Positions 35,320 through 48,325 of a DNA stretch of 64,000 nucleotides are shown piece by piece. The notes beneath the pieces were generated by a model. It saw only the letters and a list, made by a program, of their open reading frames with translations. It had not been told where the DNA came from and did no database searches. The DNA is from Rattus norvegicus (lineage: Eukaryota > Chordata > Mammalia > Rodentia > Muridae), in assembly GCF_036323735.1 (NCBI RefSeq), contig NW_026947410.1, positions 310,001 to 374,000 of the forward strand. The letters run 5' to 3'. Made by a program: the position numbers and the translations under genes. Position 1 is the stretch's first letter. Every line of letters starts with the position of its first letter.

Positions 35320-36133
35320 CTTTTGTTTTAGGATGAAATGTTACCTAAATCTCTGTTAAATACATTTGGATTTTTCAAGTTATTAAAATAAATTCTGTTA
35401 TTTTAACCATATATGTTTACTTTCAGTTTCCATAAATTGTCCATTGATGAGAGTGCGGAGTTGAAGTCTCCTACAATTTATTGTGTGTGGTGCAATATTT
35501 GCTTTGACCTATAGTTATGTTTCATTTATGAATTTAGGTGTCCTTGCATTTGAAACATAGTTGTTCAGAATTGAAAGTTCATCTTAGCATTATTTTTCTT
35601 TGACAAGTATGGTTACCTTCCTTATCATTTTTGATAACTTTGTGTTGAAAGTCAATTTTACTCGATATTAGAAAGGCTACTCCAGCTTGTTTCTTGGGAA
35701 CATTTGCTTAGAATTTTTCTCCAGGCTTTTACCCTGAGATACTCTTTCTTTGTCACTAAGGTGTATTTCCTGTATGCAGAAAAATCTTGGGTCCTCTTTA
35801 CGTATTCAGTCTCCTAGTTTATGTCTTTTTATTTGAGGAATTGTGTTCATTGATGTTAAGAGATATTAAATTAAATGGACTATTGCTTTCTATTATTTTT
35901 GTTGTTAGAAAGGGAACTACTATTGTGTGGCTACCATCTTTTGGGTTTGTTGAAAGATTATTTCGCTACTTTTTGCTACGGTGTAGTTTCCCTCCTTGGG
36001 TTGGAAGTTTCCATCTACTATCATTTGTAGGGTTGGATTTGTGGAAAGATATTGTGTACATTTCACTTTGCCATGGAATGTCTTGGTTTCTCCATCCATG
36101 GTAATTGAAAATTTCACCAGATATCCTAGCCTG
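35320..36133 (-). mobile_element. Inverted L1 segment (part of L1 #4)
   Basis: Minus-strand sense: ORF1 C-terminus (36133 to about 35957, including counterparts of 'DGETK' and 'QYLSTNPTLQ'), the inter-ORF spacer, then the ORF2 endonuclease start down to 35320. Diverged, with many stops. It abuts plus-strand L1 sequence at about 36130, giving an inversion junction. Confidence 0.8.
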
Positions 36134-38835
36134 AAGATCCAGAAATGAATGCACAGACCTACAGTCACTTTGTCTTCGACAAAGGTGCTAAAACCACGAA
36201 ATGGAAAAAAGACAGAATTTTCACGAAATTATGGTTCAACTGGAGGTCAGCATATAGAAGAATCAATTATGTAAACAAACCTCCGGGGGATGGCAAATGA
36301 ACATCTTATTAGATGCTGATAAAAATTTAAAAAATAAATATTTCTTCATGTTATAAGTCTTGGAAAATATCAGGAATTCAACGGCCATACGAAAACATAT
36401 TAAGTATTAAAAAAAAAAAAAGTAGCCAGCATCAAACTTACTGGAGAGAAATTTGAAGCAATACCACAAAAATCACGGACTGGAAAAGGTTGCCTAATCT
36501 TTACTTACTCCTTCAGTATGGTACTGGAAGTCTTATTCACAGAAAATAGAAAAAAAAAAAAAAAAACACGGGGCAAAACGGAAAAATTTAGAAAGCCAGA
36601 AGCTAATATATCACGATTTTTAGATGATGTGATTGTATATTTTAGTGACCCCAAAATTTCCACCAGAAAACTCCTTCAGCTGATAAACAACTTCAGCAAA
36701 GTGGCTGGATGTAAACTTAACTCAAACAAATCTATAGCATTCTACTTCAAGGATAAACAGTTTGAGGGGAACTTAAGGAAATAACAGCCTTCCCAATAGT
36801 CACAAATAAGAAAAAAATACCTCAGGTTTACTCTAAACAAGCAAGTGAAATTCTGTATGACAGGAACTTCAAGTCTCTGAAGAAAAAAAATACATTGACG
36901 AAGGTCTCATAAGATGAAATAATTTCCCATGCTCATGCATGGGAAGGGTTAATATTGTAAAAATGGCCATCTTGCCAAAAGCAGTCAACAGATTCTAGGC
37001 AATCACCATCAAAATTCCAACTCAATTCTTCACAGAGTTAGAAAGACCAATTTGAAATATTAATATTAATATTAATAAAAATTGATCTGAACGGTACAGA
37101 GACAGTGAGGTAGATCAATGGACTATAGACACTTGATATTTGACAATGAACCAAAACCATCCAATGGAAAGATAACATTTTCAACAAATGTTTCTCATTC
37201 GACTGGAGGTTACCATGTAGAAGAATGGAAATCTATCAATTCTTATCACCCTGTGCAAAGCAGAAGTCGAAGTGGATCAAGTATCTCCACAAAAAATGAC
37301 ATATAATCTTAAACAAATAGAAGAAAAAGTGGGTAAGTTTCCTGTACAGAACACCAATGGCTTTTACTCCAAGATCAAGAATCTACAAATGGGACTTCAT
37401 AAAGCTCTTGTAGGGCTAGGGCTGTGGCATTTGGAAAAAGGTACAATCAACAAATTACGAAAAGATCTTTACCAATCTTCCATATGATAGAGGGCTAAAA
37501 TCAATCTATACAAAGACTCAAATAGTCCTTTCAAAAATGCTGTATAGCGCTAAACACAGAATTCTCTACTGAGGAATATCAACATCCTTAGCCATCAGGA
37601 TAATGCAAATCACAAAATTCTAAGGTTACGCGCACTCCAGTTAGAATGGCTAAAGTAAAAAAATGAGATGACAACAGATGCTGGCAAGGAGGTGGAGAAA
37701 GACAAACTCTCCTCCATGTTTGGTCAGATTGCAAGCTTGTACAACCACTCTGGAAATCAGTCTGGAGTTTTCTCACAAAGTTGGATATAGGACTACCTGA
37801 GGATACCACAAACCCACTTCTTGGATATATACCCAAAAGATCTCCAACATATAAGAAGGACACGTGATGCTACAGGTTGAGAGCACCTTTTTTTTTATAA
37901 TAGCCAGAAGCTGAAAAGAAACCAGATGTCTCTCCACATAGTAATGGATAAAGGAAATGTGGTACATTTACACACCTGTGTTCTTCTAAGTTATCAAAAA
38001 CAAAGTTTGTATAAAATTCTTAGGATGGAAGTAGAAATTATCATTCTGTGTGAGGTAACCCAGTCACAAAAGAACGCAAATGGTAAACATTTATTAGAAG
38101 TGTGTATCAGCCCAAAAGTGTGGAATACACAAGAAAGAATTCTCAGGTCATATGAAGCCCAAGCAGAAAGAGGACCAAAATGCAGATGTTACATTCCTTC
38201 TTAGAAGGGGAAAAATATTCATGGTAGGAAATACAAGGATAAAGAGTTAACCAGGGACTGAAGAAAGGGTCAACCAGAGACTGTCTCTTGTTGGGATCTG
38301 TCCCATATGCAGTCACACAAACCAGTCACTATTGCTGATGCAAACATGCCCTTGTTGACAGGACTCAGATAAGGATATCTCCTGAGAGACTCTGACTGAA
38401 CCCTACTGACACTGGTGAGGATGATTGTAGCTAAACATTGGACAGAAGAAGGGGGTTCAATGGAGTTGTTAGAGAGCTGAAGGGGTTTGCAAAACCCCAG
38501 GAAGAACAATAATATCAACCAACCAGACCCCACTAGAAATTTGAGGGATCAAACCACCCACTAGTGAGTAAAGATTGAGGGACCCATGAGTGCAGCCACA
38601 TATGTGGCAGAGGATTTCACTGTCTAACATCGTTGAAAGGAAAAGCCCTTAATCCTGTGAAGACTTGTTTCCCAATGTAGGGTAATGCCGGGGCATTGAA
38701 GTTGAAGTGGATTGGTGGGAATGGGAACATCCCCAGCGATGTCATGTATCTGGTGGGGGTTATGGGAGAGGGAGGAAAAGAGATAACATTTGAAATGTAA
38801 ATACATAAAATGGTCAGGAAAATTATTAGATAAAA
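36134..38835 (+). mobile_element. Old L1, ORF2 part and 3' UTR, rearranged (L1 #4)
   Basis: Plus-strand ORF2 sequence. First comes a 130-bp piece equivalent to 25604-25740 of L1 #1 ('DPEMNAQTYSHFVF'). At about 36265 it jumps back to the equivalent of about 24648 of L1 #1 and then runs collinearly through RT ('FLDDVIVYFSD' at about 36616) and the ORF2 C-terminus. The 3' UTR ends near 38835 in an A-rich stretch. Many stops and frameshifts; dead. Confidence 0.8.
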
Positions 38836-39408
38836 ATGACATTTTGTCTCATTAAATTAATCATACAGTAAAATATCATTTCCCATTTCTGATATTGGCA
38901 CAAATGTTAGAGTTTGGCATTAACTTCCTTCGGTCTCTTTTGCTGTCTATACCCAACATGTCCCTTTTTGTTATGAGTTATATAAACAAAAATCTATTTT
39001 TCAATTTAAAGGAATATAGATTGAAAAAATACTGATATCATTTGAGAAAGAAAGATACTAACAATTTTACTATACTTCCCTTTATTAAAAGTTAGACAAC
39101 TCCTTGAAAAAACTTCAATGGATAATATCAAATATGTTTGTAGTAATGGTACATCAAATAATTTTTGTTAATAGCCACAAACAAGAAATGTTTCTGATAT
39201 TTATGCATTATGGTATTTGATTATGGAAGAAACTGAATGATCTTAGATTTTGAAAATAATGTATATAAATCATTTATTTTTAATTTTTGTTGACAGAAGT
39301 AAATTATCAACGAATACATATAAACAATGTGGCACAAACTTATAATATACATAGAGCAAATTAAATATATGCTTAATGAACCAAAGGTGAGCAATCATGT
39401 ATAAAAGC
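38836..39408. other. Unassigned AT-rich sequence
   Basis: No recognisable feature. Confidence 0.45.
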
Positions 39409-39420
39409 AAGATATATCAT

Positions 39421-39521
39421 GGGGTTGGGGATTTAGCACAGTGGTAGAGTGCTTTCCAAGGAAGTTCAAGGCCCTGGGTTCGGTCCCCAGCTCCGAAAAA
39501 AAAAAAAAAGCAACAAAAAAA
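39421..39521 (+). mobile_element. ID SINE with perfect 12-bp target duplication
   Basis: Starts 'ggggttggggatttagcaca', ends 'cggtccccagctccg' plus an A tail broken by GCAAC (39510-39514). The flanks 39409-39420 and 39522-39533 are identical ('aagatatatcat'). Near-consensus body and perfect duplication indicate a relatively young insertion. Confidence 0.97.
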
Positions 39522-39533
39522 AAGATATATCAT

Positions 39534-41505
39534 TGAGTCTACCTACAGTTGGAGTTAAGAGATGATTCATGATTCCATGTATTTCTTTCTAGACACCTAA
39601 TAAGATAAAATTAATGTTGGAAAATGCTTAAACTGCAATTAGTAGGTTAGATCGAATATACATATTTAAACATTGCATTTGAAGAAATATACATAATGTA
39701 TTTTCAAGTTTATGTACAGCATATACTAAAATACACTATCTCCATAAATTATCAATATGACTCAAGCAAATTCTATGCTCATATTAAAGTTGAATTAGCA
39801 AGCATACATATACATGTATGTGTGTATGTACACACACACAGGCACACACACACACACAATACTCCTAAAAATTTAAAACAAATTAGCAAATAATAAATTC
39901 ATTCAGAGAAAACCATGTAAAGTGATGAACTAAATTTCCAGAATACTGCTCTCGCAAAAGAATACTTTCAGGCATATAAAACATTGCCTCAGGATTTTTA
40001 AGAAAAATACGTATGTGGCCAATATATGTAATCAGATCCCAGTTAGACTTATCACTCAGAATTGAAGTAGAAATTGAAGTGGACCGGGGAAAATATTAAA
40101 TAACAGGGTTAACTATATTTTTTTTCAATTATAAAAAAGAAACATTGGAGAAACAGGTGAAAGGACACAACAGGTAAGATTGCTTTCTATTAAGCATTGA
40201 TATCTAAATTTAGTCTTTATAGTCTATATAATAGACAGAGAAAAGTAAATCTTACAAGTTGTTTCTTGACTTAAACACATTTTTCTTGGCTTGTGAATAT
40301 ACCCAGAAACATTCAAGACAATGTAAAGGGATAGATGCAGTGTTTAAACTAGTAAAAGACCTTTTGTTTATTTACTAGTTATGAATGTATTTTTGTAGCA
40401 TTTCTTCTCAGGTTTCTGTTTGATACATTATAAACCCGGCCTTTGGTGTGGTCGGTGCTTAAATTTAACTGAACATGGCTGAATATGACAATATAATAGA
40501 AATGGATCTTTGGTGCAGAGAATACCTTTGGTTTCAACCTGGTTGTAATGAAATTGTGGCCAGAGTGTGCACAATGAAACAGAAGGTAAGAAACTGTGGA
40601 CTCGGGTACCGGGCTCTTTATGAGATTTCCCTTTTTAGTGTTGGCAGAATTGTTCCATGATATCAAGTGATTGTGCAGTGAGCTGGCCTTTTCTTTATTC
40701 CCGTAATGAAAGCAAATATTTGTTATTTTCAGTTCCTTCAGAGAGCTTGCTATGTGACTAGATCATTCAGCAACTCAGTATTAGGGTCTAGATGTGCAAT
40801 TTAATTTTAATGTAATTGCATTTAGGTGAAGCTGTGGGTCGTTTGAGTTTATTAAACAGGAATGGGTCACATGAGATTAGAAAGTGGGGTTAAAACAGTG
40901 TGGTTTGGAATATATCGAGCATGTGGGATATGAATGTAGAAGTAAGAATGATGCAGACAGTATAGTATAAGTGAGAGAGGCATAGAAGCGGTGTGGAAAA
41001 AGAACTGAGGGAGGTAGGATGAAGTTCAATGTCTGCAAACATGACATAAGGCAACCTGTCACTTTATAGGTTAAGTTAAAATAAATACTAAAATTGAAAA
41101 CTGATACCTTATTTTTCTTTCTTTTTTTTGGAGCTGGGATAAGACCTTAATTTTTAATGCAATATACATCATGTTTGAGATAAAATGCCAGCAAGTGATA
41201 TCAAAATAATATATTTATCTTATTTGATCTTAGTCATACTCTGCATAATTATTTGTTAAAAACATCACTTATCTTCCAATTGTGGTATCATTTAAAAAAT
41301 TGCCTGTGAGGTAATAATTATTTATGGTAGAAGAGTATTATTATTATAAGAATATCAGCTGGAAAAAATGTGATTTGATTTATATTTTAAGTTGCTTTTT
41401 GCTTAATTTTTGCCCCTCTTGACATTCACTCATACTGAAATATAATTTTCAATGTTGATATACTACTATAAAAATATGTTTCTGCAGGGTTTTTGAAATT
41501 GCTCA
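39534..41505. other. Unassigned sequence with an imperfect CA tract
   Basis: Contains a broken (CA)n near 39828-39858 and a short reversed ID tail-like piece at about 41112-41138 ('cttttttttggagctggg'). A short open frame at 40475-40660 reaches an AAGGTAAGA donor-like motif near 40582, but no family or acceptor is recognisable. Confidence 0.4.
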
Positions 41506-41509
41506 ATTA

Positions 41510-42585
41510 TAAGTTCATATTATCCATAAAGTTCAGGATACCCTCCACAAACCTCATAGATCCAAAGAGGATAAACAAGAAGAAAGGCTTAAATGCAGGT
41601 ACTTGACTCTCACTTAGAATGGGGAATAAAATAGTCTTGGAGGGAGATTGAGGGAAGGAACTGGTTGGAAGAAGGAAGGGAGAAGAGAATGGATTATGTG
41701 TGGGAAGGGACAGGAGATATGGCCAGATAGTCATGAGAAGGAAAGGAAATCTTGAACTTATGGTGATGAGGACGTAGGGGAAATATCCAGGGTGAGAAAG
41801 AGTCCTGGGATAGGGTAGGTACCCACGAATCAATGGGGGTTTCCTAGGCTGTGACTTACATTGGTGATATGGAACATGAAGAGGTCAACTCCTGTGGCAA
41901 GGAAGTACCACCAGTGGAGGGTTAAAGACACCAGTACACCCACAAAGCATTCAACGTAAAATTCGTCAAGTCTAAAAGAAAATCAGCGACTGAGTGACTT
42001 GCCAGTGAAATTGAGATCCATCCCATAGTCAAGCAACAATTCATGGAATTATTAATGTTGCTCTGTTACACTCGCAGATAGGCGCATGTTGTACTGAGAG
42101 ACCCCACCCAGCAGCAGACTCAGGCACATACAGACACCTACAGCCAAACAGTGGATGGAGCTTGAGGACAGTTTGGTGGCCCAAAAGGCAATAGAAACTG
42201 CACAGGAAGAACAACAGTGTCAACTAACTTAGAGCCCGGGGTACTCTTAGAGCCTGAGCCCTAACCAAAGATGATGCACAGGGTGTAGCTAGGCCCCTGG
42301 TGCATATGTGGCAGACATGTAGATCAATCTTCATGTGGCTTCCGCAAAAACTTGAGTGGGGGAAGTCCTGAAAGTTGTAGCCTGACCGAGGAATCTGTTC
42401 CCAGACAGGGTTCCGTTGTCTAACTGCAGTTGGAGAGGATGTGCCTAATTCTGAAGAGATTTGATGTTTCAGAGTTGGGGCCATAACTAGGTGTGTCATC
42501 ATCTTAGGAGAGAAGAGGAGTGGGACAGAGACTCTGTGAGGAAGTGACAAGGGAGGGGCAGCGTTTGGTATGGAAATTAAAAAAA
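41510..42585 (+). mobile_element. Old L1 3' end
   Basis: Characteristic old rodent L1 3' UTR phrases: 'tcatagatccaaagaggata', 'cttagaatggggaataaaat', 'gcatatgtggcagacatgta', 'gagaggatgtgcctaattct'. It ends in an A-rich tail near 42570-42585. Confidence 0.65.
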
Positions 42586-42976
42586 ATAATTACTAAATTT
42601 GCTACATCTTTTTCAGTAATCTCCTAGATTATAGTCTCACTGTAGATAAATACTGTGTCTCTATTTGTGGACTTCTATTAGGATAGCTGTTTAGTTTCTC
42701 TTTCCTTATCACAAGAGGTCATAAATAAGGGTCTAGCACTGCAATTTTCTTCAGAAGGCAGGCATAGATGTACCACAAACGAGGAGAGTAGGCAAACGAA
42801 ATATAACTGAAAATTGAAGATTGAGCTAGAGTAGTGAACAGAAAAGTTATTTCTCATTTAATAACATGCCTTTTTATCATGAACAAATACAGGAACAGAA
42901 GATTCCATATATATATAACATATAACATATTTTTGGTCTTACATTTTCCTTTCCTTCAACTTCCCATAGATAATTC

Positions 42977-42980
<4 letters not shown>

Positions 42981-43022
<42 letters not shown>
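42981..43022. repeat. (TA)n microsatellite, ~42 bp
   Basis: Uninterrupted TA repeat. Confidence 0.95.
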
Positions 43023-43025
<3 letters not shown>

Positions 43026-43149
43026 TGAACAGCACTTGAAACTCAGCAGAAGATTCAGTGCAATGACCATGCGATTTACCTTATCATTAAAGAAGGTGTT
43101 TTCCAACTCTTTATCTGACATAGGGATCATATCCATTGAATAAGACCCA

Positions 43150-44170
43150 ATAACTTATTCTTCAAAAATATATTACATACTAGAACAAATGCTTAAAATA
43201 ATAGCACAAAAATTATCAAAATGTACAGGAAAAATACTAAACCCACAAATCATTGGTTAAGTATAAATACAAATGACAATGTTTATACTGTGTTGCTGAA
43301 AAATGTACCCTAGAATACAGATGCTCGGACTAGATTTTAATATAGCTACTATAGAAATCGATATAGAAACTAAAAACTGAAATCACTTGTGATTCAATAG
43401 TACCACTGAAAGAGTATGTACCTGAAAGTATCTACCTATATATTTCTATGATACCTTTATTAAATGAGTTTATCTTCTCACTGTTCACAATATCCATGTT
43501 ACAAAATTGGATAAATGACATATATAGACACTAGACCTTTATGTAACCAGAAAAAGAGAAAAATTACATAATTGGAATGGATATTGATGAAGCTAGATAT
43601 CATTGTCCCAATTGAAAAGAATAGAACTGTGAGGACAAATGCCTTAATCTTATGAAAGTAGACAACAACAGTTTGTTTGACTTTGAATCCTCTTCTATAG
43701 AAGGGAAGTCAGATCTCATGTTGTAAACATGGTCAAAGTTTCCCATGTCTCAAATGGTTGTAGAGAGGATCCTACTACTCCTGTTTTGCTAAATGACCAT
43801 GTTGTCAAACTGTCTTCCAATTCTTATTGTTTTGTCCATAGATTGCAGCTTTCATGAGCTGTGGTCAGAGAAATGTGTATGTGTACTGTGCAACAATTAC
43901 TGCTGATATGTGTATTTGGTATAATTGCTAAGACTGTGAGAAGATGAAAGCTGATCATACGGCTGGGGAAACATTGCAGAAAATGAGAAGAAAGAATGTG
44001 AGGATTGGGAGGATGCAATCGTGACCTCTGGACATGACACAGTTATTGGACCTATGGACTCACTGCATCTACCCTAGTATTCAAAAGTCCAGCACATGAT
44101 TAAGACAAGATTAGGCAACATCCCAGCACGCAGTACTCAGTAAAGCAATGGATTACAAAGAAAAGAAAAA
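43150..44170 (+). mobile_element. Old (Lx-like) L1 ORF2 end and 3' UTR
   Basis: Decayed ORF2 C-terminal sequence ('cactgttcacaatatccatg' region at 43480) is followed by 3' UTR phrases such as 'ggtcatgtct'-like text, 'tgacctctggacatgacaca' and 'caagattaggcaacatccca'. Family assignment by phrase recognition only. Confidence 0.5.
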
Positions 44171-44995
44171 AATATGAAGAACATGAAACTGGAATGAGAA
44201 TGTTCTGGAAAGAGTAGAACCAAGTTTCGGATAGGTGTGATCAAGGTACATTGTATATATGTATGAAGAATAAGTAAAAATTCCAAAATAAAATATTCTG
44301 AAAATCTATTAAGACTTGTTGTAACCTCTGCAAGTCACTTTTTTCCCCTAAAAGTATCCTCACTTTTGGTAAGTTGCAGGAAAGTCAATGTTACATTAGT
44401 TCAGTGCATGGTGTCTGCATTATGGAAATATCAAACTGAGGGTCATTAATCTGTACAGAATAAATTCTATCTCCTGTTCAAATAAAATAAAATTAAACAC
44501 TGTAATGATCCACCAAAACCAAACTGCACACTGGAGAGGTCAATGCAACCTGAAAAATGCCCTCTTCTTAACCTCAACCATTTTAATCTTTGAAACTCTG
44601 AATACATGTGAAGAAAAAAGGTCTGTCCTGATACACAACATGTAGGATGGTGTCTTTGTGACTTATATGGCAAGACATTCAGGGTTGCACATTGCCTTCA
44701 TTATGTCATTCATTTTAAAAATCCTAGGAGACCAAGATCTAAAATCCATGGGCTTTTGTCCTGACAGCCATGGATTGCACTCTGTCCATGATAACTTTAT
44801 GTATATTGGTTAAACTCTGAATGTCAATTTGCTCCCTCTCAAAACTAAATTGATTCATTGCTATGGTTATGATAATGATTTTTTTTGTAGAATAGTTATA
44901 AATTTCTCATGACAAAATGTGCTTCCTCTTCTGGTGGTTTGTCGGCTATTGATGAGCTTAACCCTCTTCCTTCCCAACATAGCACTTACTATAGA

Positions 44996-45478
44996 TTATT
45001 TTTCACTGTCGATCTTATATACACTAAAGATAGGAAAAACACTGAAAATAGTATGGGCTTTGTTTTCTGTCCCAAAAGTTCTTTTTTTGAATTCTTCTTC
45101 ATCATTTTCATCACCACCACCAACAACAACAACAATGACATCATTACCATCATCATCTAATTTACATGAAACTGAATTTGAAATTTTATTACACAATGAA
45201 ATGAGGAGTATTCCCTTTGAAGCAGAGATATTGATGAAGACTAACTCCTGTGCAGTCATTTTAGTGTTATAAAGACATTGCCAAAATTGCTTCAGATGAT
45301 TTATTGAAATGCTAGCGCTCTTTGCAACTGGTTTTGAGAGTCCCTTAGTGAAAGAATGGTCTTCTACAGCAAGACCTTCATTAACAGAAGTTTGATTTAA
45401 CCCATGTACCAACGAAGTGAAATTGTGCCAGAAATAAAATAGTGCCTCTCCAGAAACAGCTTTTATCCAATAATTCAC
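44996..45478 (-). CDS. Unassigned 160-residue open frame
   Basis: The longest open frame outside recognised repeats, on the minus strand. I do not recognise the product. The N-terminal two thirds look protein-like ('NYWIKAVSGEALFYFWHNF', 'INHLKQFWQCLYNTK'). The C-terminal third is an acidic Asp/Glu/Val run read through a CAC/AAC/ATC microsatellite (45110-45150). The start at 45478 is simply the first ATG; the frame opens a few codons earlier. There is no splice, promoter or poly-A evidence. It may be chance or a fragment of an old retrocopy. Confidence 0.15.
   Translation of the reverse strand: MNYWIKAVSGEALFYFWHNFTSLVHGLNQTSVNEGLAVEDHSFTKGLSKPVAKSASISINHLKQFWQCLYNTKMTAQELVFINISASKGILLISLCNKISNSVSCKLDDDGNDVIVVVVGGGDENDEEEFKKRTFGTENKAHTIFSVFPIFSVYKIDSEK
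45110..45155. repeat. Compound trinucleotide repeat
   Basis: 'caccaccaccaacaacaaca' followed by 'tcattaccatcatcatc'; short interrupted triplet tract. Confidence 0.8.
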
Positions 45479-45909
45479 ATCTACTTCTATTTCTTAATTG
45501 CCATATTGATATGGGCTTAGGATACAATATATTCTGATTTATTAATGGTATTTTAGTTTTATTTGGTAAATTGTGAAAATTTCAAAGGAACATACCTATA
45601 TCCCATACAACTTTTAATTTGAACTTGAAGAGTTTCATGAAAACTGAAGTATCAAAAATGTATATCTTCCCATTGAAAATGTGTAACATCCATCATGTGA
45701 AATACCCACTATACCCCAATGGATTGATGTCTCTGAAAGCATTTAAAGACTGCATTACTTTAAGCGTGCAGAAGCTTCACTCATATAGTTGCAGTTCCAG
45801 ATTGGCTGTAAACAAATCACTTTCTGTGAGTTGGAAAGTGACTAAAACTTTTGATATGAAACTAGTTAGGACTTTGAGAAAAGGGAGCAGACAGGCCATA
45901 TAAAGTATG

Positions 45910-46620
45910 TTTTTAAAATTCTTTTCTTTAAAATAGACTTATTTATGCAATACATTTTTTACTGTTCCTCTAACCTCTATTTCTCCCCCTTCTTCTATAC
46001 CTCTCCTGTCACCTGTATCTACATTCCTTCTGACTCTCAGTAGATAACAAAAAATCATCTAAGGGACAAAATTAGGGTAAAGGTTAATGAACTGGAGTAG
46101 AACAAAACAAGCAGATAGCAAAGAGCCAATAAAAGGCTCAAGAATCAGGTACAGACACAGGGACCCAGACTTCCATTCACATACTGGATAATTCTAAGGA
46201 AACATAAAACCAGGAAACAATATATACAAAATCATACAGAGTAGCAATTAATAGATAATTAAACAAATTAAAAAGAGGTAAAAGAAATTGTGAAGGAAAT
46301 GTCCTGGTGGATTATGAGACAACGATTCTCCAAAGATAATTTTGAGTTCCCTTAGTGCTTTTTATGCAGTCTACCCTTAAAATTGAATTGTGTACCCAGT
46401 GAGAGTCCCTTGGAGAAAAGTATGCTTTCATTTAAAATTATTACCCATTGGAGATAATTTCTGGTTGAGAGATAAGGTGATGTTCAGGGCTTGGCTTCTT
46501 TAAAGGGCTAATTAACAGGTAACGAGTTCTGTGAGGTGTTGTCTTCTGAGCAATATTCAGTTGTGACACTCAGGAATTCGCAATAATTACATCTATCTGA
46601 ACAGTCCCTAAATTATGTTG
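45910..46620 (-). mobile_element. Old L1 3' region (reverse)
   Basis: 45910-46030 resembles a reversed L1 tail ('cttatttatgcaatacattt', pyrimidine-rich). 46030-46620 carries phrases typical of an old rodent L1 ('gagccaataaaaggctcaag', 'gtgtacccagtgagagtccc', 'ttggagataatttctggtt'). Orientation inferred from the pyrimidine-rich left end. Confidence 0.45.
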
Positions 46621-47559
46621 ACCCTGCCTATTCAAAGTTACTAAGGGCAGTGCTGGAAAATAAAAGATGATGTAGCCACTGGTGTCTTACTAGGGGTTAA
46701 ATGTTTAGCTTCATGTCCTTGTTCACCAAAAAGGCTCAAGTTATATCCAGGGGTTCATGAAGGAAAATATAAAGATATTCACGCGCTATCAGGATTTAGT
46801 CCAAAGAGATTATGTTGGTTGGGGAGGATGAGGTTGAGAGTGTAGAGTGCTTACATTCATGTTTTGTGCATGTATGGAATTGTCAAAGAATAACTTCCTT
46901 TCTTAAAACTTCTAAATGTAACCACAAAGAAAATTTGGGAGATATTCTTTCAAATCTGCTCTATTTGTTTTAAAAATTGTGTCTCATTGTGTAGCTCAAA
47001 TTACCCTAGAACTACCAGTGTTCTGTCTCCTGCATCCCCTGCTCTTTTATCAGGTTTACTCAATATTGACAAAACTATAGAATATATGTAAATATTCTGT
47101 TTTTGAAGTTTCATTAAATAATGCATTATTCTGTCATTTGTTTTTCAATTAACAATATATCTTGAATACATGTGCATGGGGAATTTCTTCATGGAATATC
47201 ATGCATTTAATAAATGGTAGAATACTCATTTGTTTAAATAATAATCTAATTGTGCCATTCAGATCATTTTCATTTTCATTAACTAAAGTTCGCTACAGAG
47301 TGTACACTGACTCAGGCACTCTACTCAATGGTGATTATTTACATTATATTTTGTATAAATTACAAAACACATTGTTGGAATGATGTCAAGACTGTTAAGT
47401 AATGTAATACTTGTATAAATACTGCCAAATTTCCATTTCAGAAGACTCTAATAAATATATATTGCCATCAATTTTATATGAGAAACCATACTATACCATT
47501 CAAAATTAAATGGTACACATATTTTAAAAAAGGTATCAATCTCTAACTTCTGTCAGTTC

Positions 47560-47905
47560 TTTAATTAGTGGAAGGGTTGAACATGTTGAAGAGGAGGGCA
47601 TCCTCTATAGGAAGACAAGCAGTCACAACTAATCTGAATCGCTGAGATCTCCCAGACACTGATCCACCAAACAGGCAGGGCACCTAAGGTGATCGGAGGC
47701 CGTGACACATGTATAGCAGAGGACTGCTTGGTCTGGCGTAATCCTTGAGAAACTTGAGGCCACAGGGATTATGGTGCCTGGCAGGATCTGGGGAGAATCC
47801 TCCTCGAGTCAGGGGAGGAAGAGGTGGAATGGGATGAGGAACTGTGGGAAGGACATAGCACAATGGCAGGAATGTAAATAAATAAAATAATTTTTAAAAT
47901 AGTTT
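47560..47905 (+). mobile_element. Old L1 3' end
   Basis: 'tgtatagcagaggactgctt', 'taatccttgagaaacttgag', 'gaggaagaggtggaatggga' and 'tgtaaataaataaaataatt' are the usual terminal phrases of old rodent L1 3' UTRs, with an A-rich end. Confidence 0.7.
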
Positions 47906-48134
47906 CACTCATAAATTCAAATGCTAGTTTCTTTTTATCATCTACATTGCAATTCAATTGTGAAGTTTAGCGTTTTCGCTTACTGAACTGTGTAAGCATT
48001 AATCCTTAATTTACTCTTCATACTATTTGCGATTTTTTCCATTCTTACTACATTGCATCAATTGTGTTTTCATATGTCGTATGCTTACTATTTATTATTT
48101 GTGCAGAAAATATATTTAGGAATCTTTTATTTTA

Positions 48135-48325
48135 ATGATCTGTTATGTGTGAATGTCTATGTATAGATTTGTGCACATGAACACAGGCACTTGGGGAGAT
48201 CAGTTATCAGATCCCCTGGAGATGCTTTTACAGCTGGTTGCAAGTGTCTTCATGGGTGTTGTAAACTTAACGAGTTTGCTCTAAAGAGTAATAAGTGCTC
48301 TTAACCACTAAGGCAATACTACAAT
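48135..48325 (-). mobile_element. B3-type SINE (reverse)
   Basis: 'cagatcccctggagatgctt', 'ttacagctggttgcaagtgt' and 'agtgctcttaaccactaagg' in reversed B3 order. Confidence 0.75.

Noticed and set aside
40475..40660. Short open frame ending near an AAGGTAAGA donor-like motif
   Set aside because: No recognisable acceptor, homolog or neighbouring exon; too short to support a gene.
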